DNA of 64,000 nt, taken from positions 1-64,000 of the forward strand of contig NZ_JABMJK010000011.1 in the NCBI RefSeq assembly GCF_013376005.1, written 5' to 3'. This document shows, one piece after another, positions 14,175 through 26,100 of the stretch. Under the pieces are notes generated by a model. That model searched no databases. It was not told the origin of the DNA and saw nothing but the letters and a program-made list of their open reading frames with translations. Made by a program: the position numbers and the translations under genes. Position 1 is the first letter of the stretch. Every line of letters starts with the position of its first letter. Source of the stretch: Duganella sp. SG902 (GTDB lineage Bacteria; Pseudomonadota; Gammaproteobacteria; Burkholderiales; Burkholderiaceae_D).

Positions 14175-17100
14175 TTATTTCTTAACTTTTACCACAACAC
14201 GGCTATTTTTCTTCCAGGCGGCAAGAAAATCTCGAGCCGAAATTCCGTAGGCCCCCTGAAGAGGATCTCTGATATTAACGATACCATCTTTTATTCCGTC
14301 AACCACCACAGCATGGCCGTTTACATTGACAATTGCAGGTCCTTCACTTGCAACTACGTCTCGCAAAGTAGTTAAGCTCATACTATCTCGACTAAATACC
14401 GCTGTAAGTCCTCCATTTTCCGTTATAGCTAATGCTCCTGGGATATCGCGGAAAGAAGCTCCTTGACCAGAAATCCAATTCAAATCTGCGCGTAAATACG
14501 CTTCCGGGACGTCAATACCAAAGTCACTGATGACCATTCTACAGGCTGCCGGAACACAAGAGTCAGGCATAGCTTGCGATATTACTTTTCCATCAGGAGA
14601 ATAATCGTATCGCTTAATTTCAAGACCGAATCCGACCTTATTGATGTCTGCAAGATTTCCCGCGAGCTCTGCGACAACATCAGGACTGGCACCCTTGATT
14701 TTACTCGCCAGTGCACGAGATAACTGTTCAGCCGAATCGATAGCCAAACCAGCGGCTTTAGCTCCGACCGCAGACATAGCGAAATCCACCAGCGCTCCAC
14801 CGAACATTTTCCCAGACGATTCACCAAGCGCTGCACTATCCCTTTGTAGCCAATCAATGTACAAGGCAATTGCGGCATCTTGAGCTTGTCCCTTAAGTGA
14901 CGCTGCTAACTTGGTCATCGTCGCTTTGGGATCAGCCACCATAACATTTACAGCATCGACCAATTTTGAGTAGGTTTCTTTATCCAGTAATGACGCGTAT
15001 CCCTCCAATGAGGTCATGACACCTTGTGGCACTCCCGAACCGAAGCCCTTAGCCGTATTGGCTGTAAACGTTGCGGCGCCACTCCATCCCATGTCAGTAA
15101 ACGAAATCGCTGCCTGCGCCGCGTAGAGATTTCGCGTTTGAGGGTCGGTGATTGCTTGAACTGCCAGATAATTCCCGTTTGAGAATTGTGCTTTCGTAGA
15201 GGTGAAAGCAGCCTGCTTGCCATCTGCAGTGGTGAAGGTCAAACCTGCCACTTTGGCTTGATTTTGCAAATAGGCCCCGGCCTCCTTTAACCGCTCAACC
15301 TCCTCCGGTGTGTAGGTAGCATATGCTTTCTGCCAATCAGCATCATTCGCAAACAAAGCACCACGCGTAAGTTCAAGTTCGGCTTGCTCAGGCGAAATGC
15401 CTTTTAAGATCGCATAGTCCTTAACTTTACTTTTAATAAAACTAGCCTCCTGGGGATGCAATTGACGGTTATTAGTATCTGTGGCCAAGGCGGCGGCACC
15501 GCCTTCAACGCCTCCAACAATAGCTCCCATCGTCAGTGAAGTCGTCTCAGCCAACCCTTGAGCGAACATTTTGGCCACTTCAGGACTCAAACCTTGTTCG
15601 ACCAAGGCGGCCTCAGTCATCGACTGCAATTTATTCAGATATTCAGCCGAGCCAGCGACAGTTGCAGCACCGACCGCGCCACCGATACCCCCGGTTAAAG
15701 CGCCGCTGATGGTGTGGAGTGCCACGCGATATTCGCCACCCTCGTCCCATTTCGCAATTTCCGCCTCGCTGGCATTTGCCTTTTTCAGCTCATCCATCTG
15801 TTTCTGCGCAAAATCAGCAATCGCCTTCGGTGCCTGCTTGCTGAACTCCTGGGTGATGGCGATCTGGGCGTCGATTTCTTTCTGCAGTTGCTGCGCATCC
15901 CAGCCTTTGGCCAAGGCGCCGGCATCCGCCGTCTCGGTCGTGAGGTCGCGGTTGATTGTGGACAGCACGGTTGCTGCGTCTGTACCGGTCGCCAATTGCT
16001 TGGTCGGGTCGGTGATGACGATCAGGCCGCCACTGATACCGCTGACGGTCGTGCTGCTCTGGCTACCGTTTTCGGAACCAAAGCCTGCGCTGGCTCCCGG
16101 CTTACTGGCGGCCGTTGCAGCCGTCTTCTGGTCGTCAGTCAATTTCTTTTCCGGAGGCGGGATCTGATCGCCCAACTTGCCGCTGACCGAGGCGGACAAG
16201 GAGTAGCCGCTGGCACTGTACTCGTCCTTGTTTTGTAAATCGCTCGACGTCAGGCTACCCGTCATCAGCAGGTTGCTGCCCTGGTCCACCGCGACCTGGC
16301 TGCTGCTTAGCACGCCGCCCTTCAGGTCGGTATTGCCAACCACGGTGACCTGGAAGCCACCATCGCCAGCCTTGATGCCGCTTTGCTCCAGCACCGACAG
16401 AAAATCACCGTTGACGTTCGACTTGCCGACGCTGATGCCTACCGTGCTCGTGCCGTAGCAGAACGGCGGAATGCACAGGCTTGCGTTGAAGCCCGAGCTG
16501 CTTTGTTTGCTGTCGAACTTGCTGCTGTCCTGCAGGCTTTCGATATTCAGGTTGCCGCCGACTTGCGCCACCACGCTGTCGCTGGCAATCACACCGCCTT
16601 TCAGTGTAGTATCGCCGCCGCTGGTCACGCTGACGTTGCCGCCAGCGGTCACATGGGTATTTGTATAGCTGATATCGTCGCCGTCCGCGTTTCCGCGTGC
16701 CCGGCTGGCGGCCAGGTCAATGGTAAAGCCATTGGAGGTTCCACCGATGCCAAAACCGATGCCGATGCTCGTGCCACTGGAGCTGTTGGTGCTGTGCTGG
16801 CTTGCGGTATTCTGCGCGGCGAGCAAGTTCACATCGTTATCGGCCTTCAGCACAACGTTACCGCCAGCAGAAATATCGCTGCCGATCGCAGTTAGATTGC
16901 TATCCTTACCTGCACCGGTCGCGACAATGCTGACGTTGCCGCCGGCCGCCACCGTGGAACCGACTGCGGTCTCGCTGGTGGTCACAACCTTGTTATCGCT
17001 CTTGGAGTTGCCCAGGCTGATGCTGACTTGCAGGCCGGTCTTTTGCAACGCTTCAACCGAGGTAGGCATGCTGCTTACCGTGCCAGCCGCGTTCAGCGCA

Positions 17101-20100
17101 GCCAATGCCTGCATGCGACTGTCGCTGGTGTTGCTCGCGGCATTGGCCATGTTGGCCAGGCTCTGGATCTGACCCACCACAGGCGCCGTAATCGTGCCGC
17201 CGATTGCCGTCTTGTTGAAGGTCGAGTGATCCGTGCTGTTGGTGATATTCATGGCGCTGTTGATCAGCACGTCTTGCGCCACAATCGAGATATCGCCGGA
17301 TGGCGCCTTGACGTCGCTGGAAGTCTGGGTGTACTGCTCGCCAGCTTTCAGCGTGACGTTGCCGCCCAAACTGGCGATCTGGCTGCCGACTTGAGTGACG
17401 CTGTCCTGCGTGCCATCGTTAGTGGTTTTCATGGAGCCAATCGCCACTTGGAAGCCGGAACCGATCGAGCCAGATTTCTTGTAGCTGCTGGACGAGTCCC
17501 CAGTAAAGCTGTTCTCTGCACTGACGATGCTCAGGTCACGCTTGGCATCAATGGTGATATTTTCGTCCGCCACCACCGTGCTGCCTTTGATGACGGTGTC
17601 GCGGCCGCTGGTGGCGCTGACGCTGCCACCACTCAGCACGCTGCCGACTTGGGTAACGGTGTCGCCATTGTTGGCATTGGCGCTCTCGGTCTTGCTGTAG
17701 CCTATGCCCTGCTTGAAGTCGAGCGAGAAGCCGCTCTTCTGGTGCTCTTCACTGTGCTGCTCGGTGTTGGTCTGCGCGGCGCTCGACACCAGCAGGTCGC
17801 GGCCGGCGTTCAGCGTCAGGGCGTTGTCCGCCGCCAGCTGGCTGCCGGTTACGACGATGTCGTTGCCGGCTTTTACCGACACGGCGTCGCCGCTCACACT
17901 GCTGCCCACCACGGCGCTGGTGCTGCTGAAGTCCGCCGTGGTGTCGCTGCTTTTCTTGAGGAAGCCACTCGACTCGCGATGATGGTCGATATCGGACAAA
18001 TGCGTTTCCTGCACCTGCGTGATGCTAACGTCGCCGGTAGCGCTCAACTGCACCGCCCCGCCGCCAGCAAGCGTGCTGCCCGCAATCGCCAGGTTGCCGG
18101 TGTTGGTCAGGCCGGCGCCTACCGTCAAGTTGCCGCCTGCGGCGATGCTGGAACTCACCACTGTCTGGTTTTCCAGGACCTGCTTGTCATAGGACTTGCC
18201 TGGCTCGGTTTCCTGCGAGGTCTTGACTTCATTGACCACCGCCGTAATCGCGATATCGCGGCCGGCCAGCACGGAGGCGTTGCCGCCGGCCGAAACCTGG
18301 GTGCCGCTCAGTTTCAGGTCTTGTCCTGCCGCCAGCGACAGGTCGCCGCCGGTCGTGATCTGGCCGACTTTGTAGGTGGTGCTGCTGTCTTTCTCCGTGG
18401 TGCCGGCCAATTGCGATGCATAGTTGCTGCCGGTTTGCAGCGCGTAGAAGCTGATGTCGCGTCCCGCGCCGATGCTGGCGCTGGCGGCGGTGATGGTGCC
18501 GCCGGTGTCCACCACGTCGCGGCCGGCGCTGATGGTCAGCGCGCCGCCGGCGTTGATGCTGGCCTGGTTGGACAGCGAGGTGTAGCTGCCGTTGTTGCTG
18601 GCGTTGACGTATTCCTGCTTCACCGTCAGCGATTGGTTGATGACGTCGCCGCCAGCCTTCAGCACCATCTCGCCGCCGCTGATGGCGCCGCCTTTGTTGA
18701 GGATGTCCTGCCCCGCCACCAGCACGGTGCGGCCGTTGCCGCCATCGATCAGGCCGCCGCGGTTGACGATGCTGTCGGCGGTGCGGATGTCCACGCCGGC
18801 GCCGGTGACCAGCGCGCCGCTCGGTTTGACCGCATCGTGGCCCGCATGCGCGAGATACACTTTCGGCACCAGCACTCGTTCCACCGTGCCGTCCGGCAGA
18901 CTGACGGTTTCGCTTTCCATCCACACGATGTCGCTGGTCAGGTGGGCGACCTGGTCGGCCGTGAGGGCGATGCCGGGACGCAGGTTGTATTCCTCGGCAA
19001 AGCTGATGCCACTGTTCAACAATTCCTTGTAGCGGCTATCGTCGCTCAGACCGTCGCTTGGCGCGCGGCCGGTCAGTCCGATCAACTGGTCACGCACCAT
19101 GCGCTGCTCGTAGAAACCGTCACCCAGGCGTTTCTGGGTGGCGGCGGGATCCATGTTGAGCGCGCTCAACAGGTAGTCGCTGCTGATCCATTCGCCGTGG
19201 TTGGCGAACTGGGAGCGCGTCTCGAACAGATAGCTGCCGCTGCTGTCCGGGTTGATGGTGGACAGGCCGTTCGGCGCCACCTTGACGGCATTGGCGTTGC
19301 CGCCGACTTGCGAAGCGCCCTGGGTCTGGCTGGCGCCGCCGCTGGTGCTGATGTCGCCCAGCGCGCCACTGTGGGCGCCGCTGCCGCCGGCCGCGCCTCT
19401 GACGCTGGCGCGGCTGATGCGGTTGCTGCCACCGGTGTCGTCGACTCCGCTGGCGCTGTTCTGCAGGCCGCTACCGTTGGTGTCCAAGATGGCTTGGGCA
19501 TCGTTGCCGGTGCCGCCACCGCTGACCAGCGTGGCTTGCGCCGCCTGGTTGAGGCGGCCGCTGCCGCTGGCCTGGCCGTCGAGCGCCGCGGTGTTGCTGC
19601 CGCCAGTGCCGCTGGCCACGCCGGCGGCGCTGCTGTTGTTGCCGATGGCGCTGCCGTTGATCCGGCCGGTGGTGGCGCCGCCGCTGGCGCTGTGGCCGCT
19701 GGCGACGCTGACGCCGGTCGCGGTGTTGTTGCCGGTGGCGACGACATTGACGCTGTCGCGGATGTTGCCGGCCGTGCCGGCGGTGACGTCGACGTTGGCG
19801 AAGCTGCGGCCGCTGATGGAAACGCCTTGGCCGCCGGAGATGGTGCCGGCGGCGCTGCCGATCACTTCGGTCAGCGTCGGCGCGGTGTAGGGTGTGACCA
19901 CACCTTTGTCCGAGGTCCAGGTGCCGTCGAAGGTGTGGGTACGGTAGAGCGTCGCGCCTTCGTTGGTAATGGCGGCGCCGCCGTCGATGCTGAGGCCGCC
20001 GGTGGCCATGATGTTGCCGTACTGATTGGTCAATGCCTGGCCAACGGTCAGGTACATATTGCCGCCGGAAAGAATCTGCGCCTCGGCACCGGATCCCGGA

Positions 20101-23100
20101 GCGATCTGGTCTTCCACCGCCGTGTGATGGGCCAGGCGGGATTGCTCCATGTCGTAGCCACCGCCAGTTGAGCGCGACTGGTCACGCCGGAATACGCCCG
20201 TCGGATCAACCCAACCTGGGTCGGTGATGAAACGTATGCAGTTCGTGCTGCAGCTACCGTAGCTGCTGGAGTAATCGGGTGCCGGATTGATCCAGTTGGT
20301 GACGTATTCCAGATAGAGACCATCCGGCGTTGCGGTCGAGCCGCCCTGGTCAGGATTCGTCTGATGGTCAGCGACGAAGTAATACAGCACGCGCGTGCCT
20401 TCGCTCACATTGATGCGCAAGCGCGATCCGTAGGCGTTGTACAAGCCGGTGGACGCCCAGAAGAACGCCGAGTCATTCGCGTGGGTGCGGATGACTGCCC
20501 TCCCGTACGTGGTGCCGTCGGGCGCAACCAGCGTTTCATTTTCCAGGATGTCGTCAGGATTCACATAGTAGACCTCGTGGGGGTAGTAATTCGCGGCACT
20601 GGTTTCATAGGAGTTGTGATTGTCGCCGTGGTTGTACCAGCTCGGCTTCAGCATCAATTTTGTTTCATCCACCGTCTCCACCTTCGCCAGCGTCACATTC
20701 TCGCGGATGTTATTCAGCGTGCCGGTATTCATGCCGAGGTCGCCGCTGGCTTCGATGGTCGAGGAGATGTTGTTGACGACGCCCGTCGCGCCGCCGTCGG
20801 CGGCCGAGATCGACAGCGAACCGGCGCTGTAGATGGTGGCGCCGCCGGTATTGTTCACCGTGCCCGCCACGCCCAGCGCGATCGAATTGGTCGCGCCCAG
20901 CAAGGTGCTGGCGCCGGTGTTGTTGAGGTTTTGCGCGACCAGCACCACGTCGCCGCCGACGATGGCGTTGCTGTTGTCGACCGTGCCGCCGCTGCTCAGG
21001 TTCAGCCGGCCTTCGCCGTTGATTTCGCCGGCATTGGTCAGATCGCCCGCCGCACGCATCGACACGCCCTGTCCCTGAATCACCGCCCCGGCATTGTTGA
21101 CCACCTTATTGCCGCTCAGGCTCAGGTTGCGCACCGCTTCAAAGGTGGCGTTATTGGTGATGTTGCCGCTGACCGTCAGGCTGAGGTCGCGATTGGAATG
21201 GAATTGCTGCGTGCCGTTGTTCTGCGTGTAATCGCCCTCCATCGTCAGCGACAAGTCGCGCCCGCCCTGCATCTCGCCGCTGCCTTGCAGCGTACGGGTG
21301 GCAATCGCCAGGTCGCGGCCCGTGGTGATATGGCCGGCGTCGTTGCTGAGCGCCTCGGTAGCGAGGCTCAGGTCGCCCTCGGTGCCAATGGCGGTACCCA
21401 TCTGGCCGCCGTTGTTGTTGACGGTCTTGGCGTTGATCAGCGCGTTGCCGGCGGCGACGATGGAGCCGCTGTTGTTCAGCGTGGCCGCCACCTGGTTGAA
21501 GGTCAGCGTGCCGCCGCTGTTGATCTTGCCCTGATTATCGAGCTGCTGCGTCACCTGCAATTCCATGTTCAGGCCGGAGGCGATATTGCCGCCCGCCCCG
21601 CTTTGCAAGGTGGTCGCCTTGATCAGCAGGTTACCGTTGCCGCCGATGATGCCGTTGTTGCCGATGGTGCCCTGGCTGGTCACACTCAAGTCGCCACTGC
21701 CGATGTTGACGATGCGGCCGATGCCGTTGTCGATGGACAGCGCTTCCAGCGTCAGGTTGGCAGCCGCACCGGCCGCTTCGATGGCGCCGCCATCGTTGGC
21801 CAGCGCGCCCGTCGCTTTCAGCACCAGGTCGCCCACCGACTGGATCGTGCCTTGCACGTTATTGACGGCGCCGGCAATCGTCAGCGTGCCCTTGCCGTCC
21901 GACAGGATCTGGCCCTGCACGTTGCTCAGGCTGTTGGTGGTCACGCTCAGGTCGGCCGCACCGCCCTTGGCGGTGGCGATCTGGCCGTGATCGTTGACCA
22001 CGCTTTTCGCCACCACGGTGAGCGTGCCGCCGGCCACTATCTGGCCGTCATTGGTCAGATCCGCAGCGGACTGGTTGAAGTTCAGCTTGCCCGTGCTGGT
22101 GATGGCCGCATGGTTGTCCAGCTGTCCGGTGATGCCCAGCTCCATGTCGCCACCCGCGCCGATGGCACCGCCGCTGTTGTTGACCAGCGTTTGCGCCAGC
22201 AGTTCGAGCTTGCCGTTGCCGGCCAGCGTGCCGCTGTTGACGATGTTGCTGTCGGCGTGCACCGTGGTGTCGCCGCTGCCGACGTTGACGATGCGTCCGC
22301 CGCTGCTGTCCACCGAGGCGGCGCGGATATCCAGCGTGCTGGATGCGCCGCCGGCTTCGATGGCGCCGCCGCTGTTGTTCAGCGCACCACCAGCCTGCAC
22401 GGTCATGTCCCGCCCGGATTGTAGCGTGCCGTTGCTGTTGTTGAGGCCGGCGTCGCTGGTGAAGCTGGCTTCGCCGCTGGCGAGGATCTTGCCGCTGCGG
22501 TTGCTGATGCTGCCGCTCTCCACCGTAATATCGGCGCCCGAGCCGGCGGCGGTGGCGATCTGGCCGCCATCGTTGTTGAAGCTGGCGGCGCGGAATACCG
22601 CTGCGCTGCCGGAAATCAGCTGGCCGCTGTTGCTGAAGCTGGCGCCGGCCTGCGTGAAGTTGAGCGTGCCCGCGCTGCTGATGGTGCCGGCGTTTTGCAT
22701 CTGCTGCGTCACGCCCAGTTCCAGATTGCCGCCCGAGGCCAGCGTGCCGCCGGCCTTGTTCTGCACCGTCAAGGCCAAGAGGTAAAGGTCGCCATTCCCG
22801 GCCATCATGCCGCTGTTGATCAGGCTGGTCTGGCTGGTGATGAAAGTATCGCCGCCGCCGACGTTGACGATACGGCCGCTGCTGCTGTCGATGGAGCGGG
22901 CTTGCACACTCATCGCGCTGCCGGCGGACGCGGTCTCGATCACGCCGCTGACGTTGGTGAGGGCGCCGCCCGCGTTCAGTTGCATGTCCTGTCCGGCTTG
23001 CAGCGTGCCCAGGCTGTTGTCGAATGCGCCAGAGGCCGACAGCACGGCATCGCCGCTGGCCAGTACGCGGCCGCCGCGGTTGCTCAGGCTGGCGCTTTCA

Positions 23101-26100
23101 ATGACGACATCGGCGCCCGATCCGCCGAGGGTGGCGATCTGGCCGCCATCGTTGTTCAGGCTGCCCGCATGGATGGTGGCCTGGCCGGCCGAGGCGATAC
23201 TGCCGTTGTTGCTGACCTGCGCCGTGGTTTGCAGGAAGTCCAGCGCGCCGCCGCTTTGGATGGCGCCGTGGTTTTCCAGGCGCTGGCTGAGCGACAAGGC
23301 CATCGGCCGGCCGGACTGGATCAAGCCGCCGGCATTGTTCCGCAGGCTTTGCGCGGTGAGCGCCAGGGCGCCGTTGCCGGCGATCGTGCCGCTGCTGGTG
23401 ATGCCGGCCTGCGCCGTCACGCCGGTGCTGGCGGCGCCGACGTTGACGATGCGGCCGCTGCCGTTGTCGATCGCACCGGCTTGCACCTCCAACGCGCTGG
23501 CGGCGGCGACGGCCTCGATCACGCCGGCGTTATTGCTCAGCAAGCCGCCGGCGTCCAGTTGCAGGTCGCGGGCCGCCTGAATCAGGCCTTGGGCGTTGTC
23601 GAGCGCACCGGCCACCTGAACGATGGCGTCGCCGCTGGCCTGCACGCTACCGCCGCGGTTGCGCATGCTGTCGCCGGTGATGGCGATGGCGGAATCCGAA
23701 CCCGGCAAGGTGGCAATGATGCCGCCATCGTTGTTCAAGGCGCCAGCCCGTATCGTCGCCAGGCCGGCGGACACCATCCGGCCACCGTTGTTGACGATGG
23801 CGGTGGACTGGGTGAAGGTCAGCGCGCCGGCGCTGTTGATGGCGCCGGCATTGTCGAGTTGCAGCGTCACGCCCAGCGTCATGGCCTGGGCCGAGGTGAC
23901 GCTGCCGCCCACCATGTTGCGCAGCGAGGCGGATGTCAGGTCGAGCGCGCCATTGCCCGCGATGACGCCGCTGTTCAGCACCGCATCCTGTGCGCTGATG
24001 CGGGTGGCGCTGCTGCCGATATTGACGATGCGGCCAGCCGTGTTGTCGATGGCTCCGGCATCCAATTGCAAGGTACTGTCCGTGCCGACAGCTTCGATCA
24101 CGCCGCTGTTGTTATAGAGCGCGCCGCCTGCGCTGAGGCGCACGTCTTTCTGCGCCTGGACCGTGCCGCCGCTGTTGTCGGCCGCATCCGCCGCGCGGAT
24201 CGCAGCGCTGCCGTCAGCCAGGATCACGCCGCCGCGATTGCTCAGGTTTTGGCTGTCGATCACGATATCGCCGCCACTGCCCTTGAGAGTCGCCAACTGG
24301 CCGCCGTTGTTGTCGAACAGACCCGCCGCGATGGTCGCCCTGCCGCCCGAGACGATGCCGCCGCCGTTGTGCACCGCCACCGTGGCCAGCGTGAAATCCA
24401 GCGTGCCGACACTGTTGATCATTCCTTGATTAGTCAGTTCGTCGCTCACGCCCAGCGTCAAGCCGGCGCCCGAGGACAGCTTGGCGGCGGCGGTGTTGCG
24501 CAGGATTTGCGCGCCGATGTCCAGCTTGCCGTTGCCGGCCACCAGGCCGCCATTCAACAGCAGACCCTCGGCCCCCACCTGCATCACGCCAGTCCCCACA
24601 TTGACGATGCGGCCGGCGCTGTTGCCGATTGCCGCCGCCTGCAAGTGGAAGGTGCTGTCCGCGCCAATCGCTTCGATCGCGCCGCTGGTATTGTCGAGCG
24701 CGCCACCGGCGGCGACGCTCACGCCACCACCGGCCTGGACCAGGCCCTGCGCATTGTTCACCGCGCCGGTGACGTTAAAGATGGCGTTGCGGTCCGCCTG
24801 TATCACGCCGGAGCGGTTGCTGATGCTGCCGGCGGTGATGCCGACATCGGCCTGCGACTGCTTCAGCGTGACGATCTGGCCGCCATCGTTGTTCAGCACC
24901 CCGGCGGCCAGCTGCATCCTGCCGCCCGCGACGATTTGCGCCGCATTGATCAGGGTGGCGGTGGCCAGCGTGGAGCTCATGCCGCCGGTGCTGCTGATGA
25001 CACCGTGGTTACTCAGCGTGCCGCGCACGCCAAGGCGCATGTCGGCGCCGGACGCGATGGTTGCGCCAGCCGTGTTGTTCACCGTGAGCGCGCTCACCGC
25101 CAGATTGCCATTGGCGCCGATCACGCCGCCGTTCTGGATGTAGCTGCCGGAACTGATGCTGGTCTCGCCGCTGCCGGCGTTGACGATGCGGCCGCCGGTA
25201 TTCTCGATCGCGCCCGCCCGCACCTGCATGCCACTGACGCTGCCCAGGGCTTCGACCACGCCGCCGCGGTTGTCGAGCAGGCCGCCCACGCTCAGTTGTT
25301 GCGTGCCGCGCGATTGCAGCACGCCGGCGCGATTGTCCAGGGTCCCGCTGGCGGCGAGGTCGGCGGCGCCGTCCGACTGGATGCGGCCACGCTGATTGTC
25401 CAGGTCGTGGCTGCGTATCGTCAGCTTGGCGCCCGATGCGGTCACGGTGGCAATCCGGCCGTCGCTGTTGCTCAACTGGCCGGCATCCAGCAGCATGTCG
25501 CCTTGGGAAATAATGTCGCCGGCATTGGTGAGTTGCTGCGTGCTCTTGGTGGAGGCCAGCGTGCCGCCGCTCTGGATCGCGCCGTCATTTCGCAGCTGGC
25601 TGGCGATGGCCAGCTTCATGTCGCCGCTGGACGTCACGCTGCCGTCCAGTGTGTTCGTCACGCTGTCGGCGCCCAGTTCCAGCGCGCCGTTGCCGGCGAT
25701 CACACCGCTGTTGTAGATGCTGGTGTCGGCGCCGATATGCGTCGCGCCCGCGCCCACATTGGTGATGCGCCCCGCCGTGTTGTCGATCGCCTGGGCCTGC
25801 AGCCTCATGACACTGGCCGGCCCCAGGCTTTCGACCACGCCGGCGTTGTTGTCCAGCTGGCCCGCGGCCGCGAGGTTCAGGTCGCCGCCAGCGCGTATCA
25901 GGCCGTTGCGGTTGGCGGCCTGGCCGTCCAGGCGCAGGTCGACATCGCCACTGGCGACGATGCTGCCGCCGTCGTTGACCAGATCGACGGCCTGCAGCTC
26001 GACACGGGCGCCGGAACTGCCGGTGGTCGCAATCCGTCCGGGATTGTGGATGTTCAGGGCCAGCACGCTGATATCGCCGGCGGCGAAGATGTCGCCCTTG

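Noticed and set aside
14175..15480. CdiA toxin boundary at a VENN motif
   Set aside because: No VENN is present; the NRQLHPQE pretoxin motif near residue 4550 is the only recognisable landmark.
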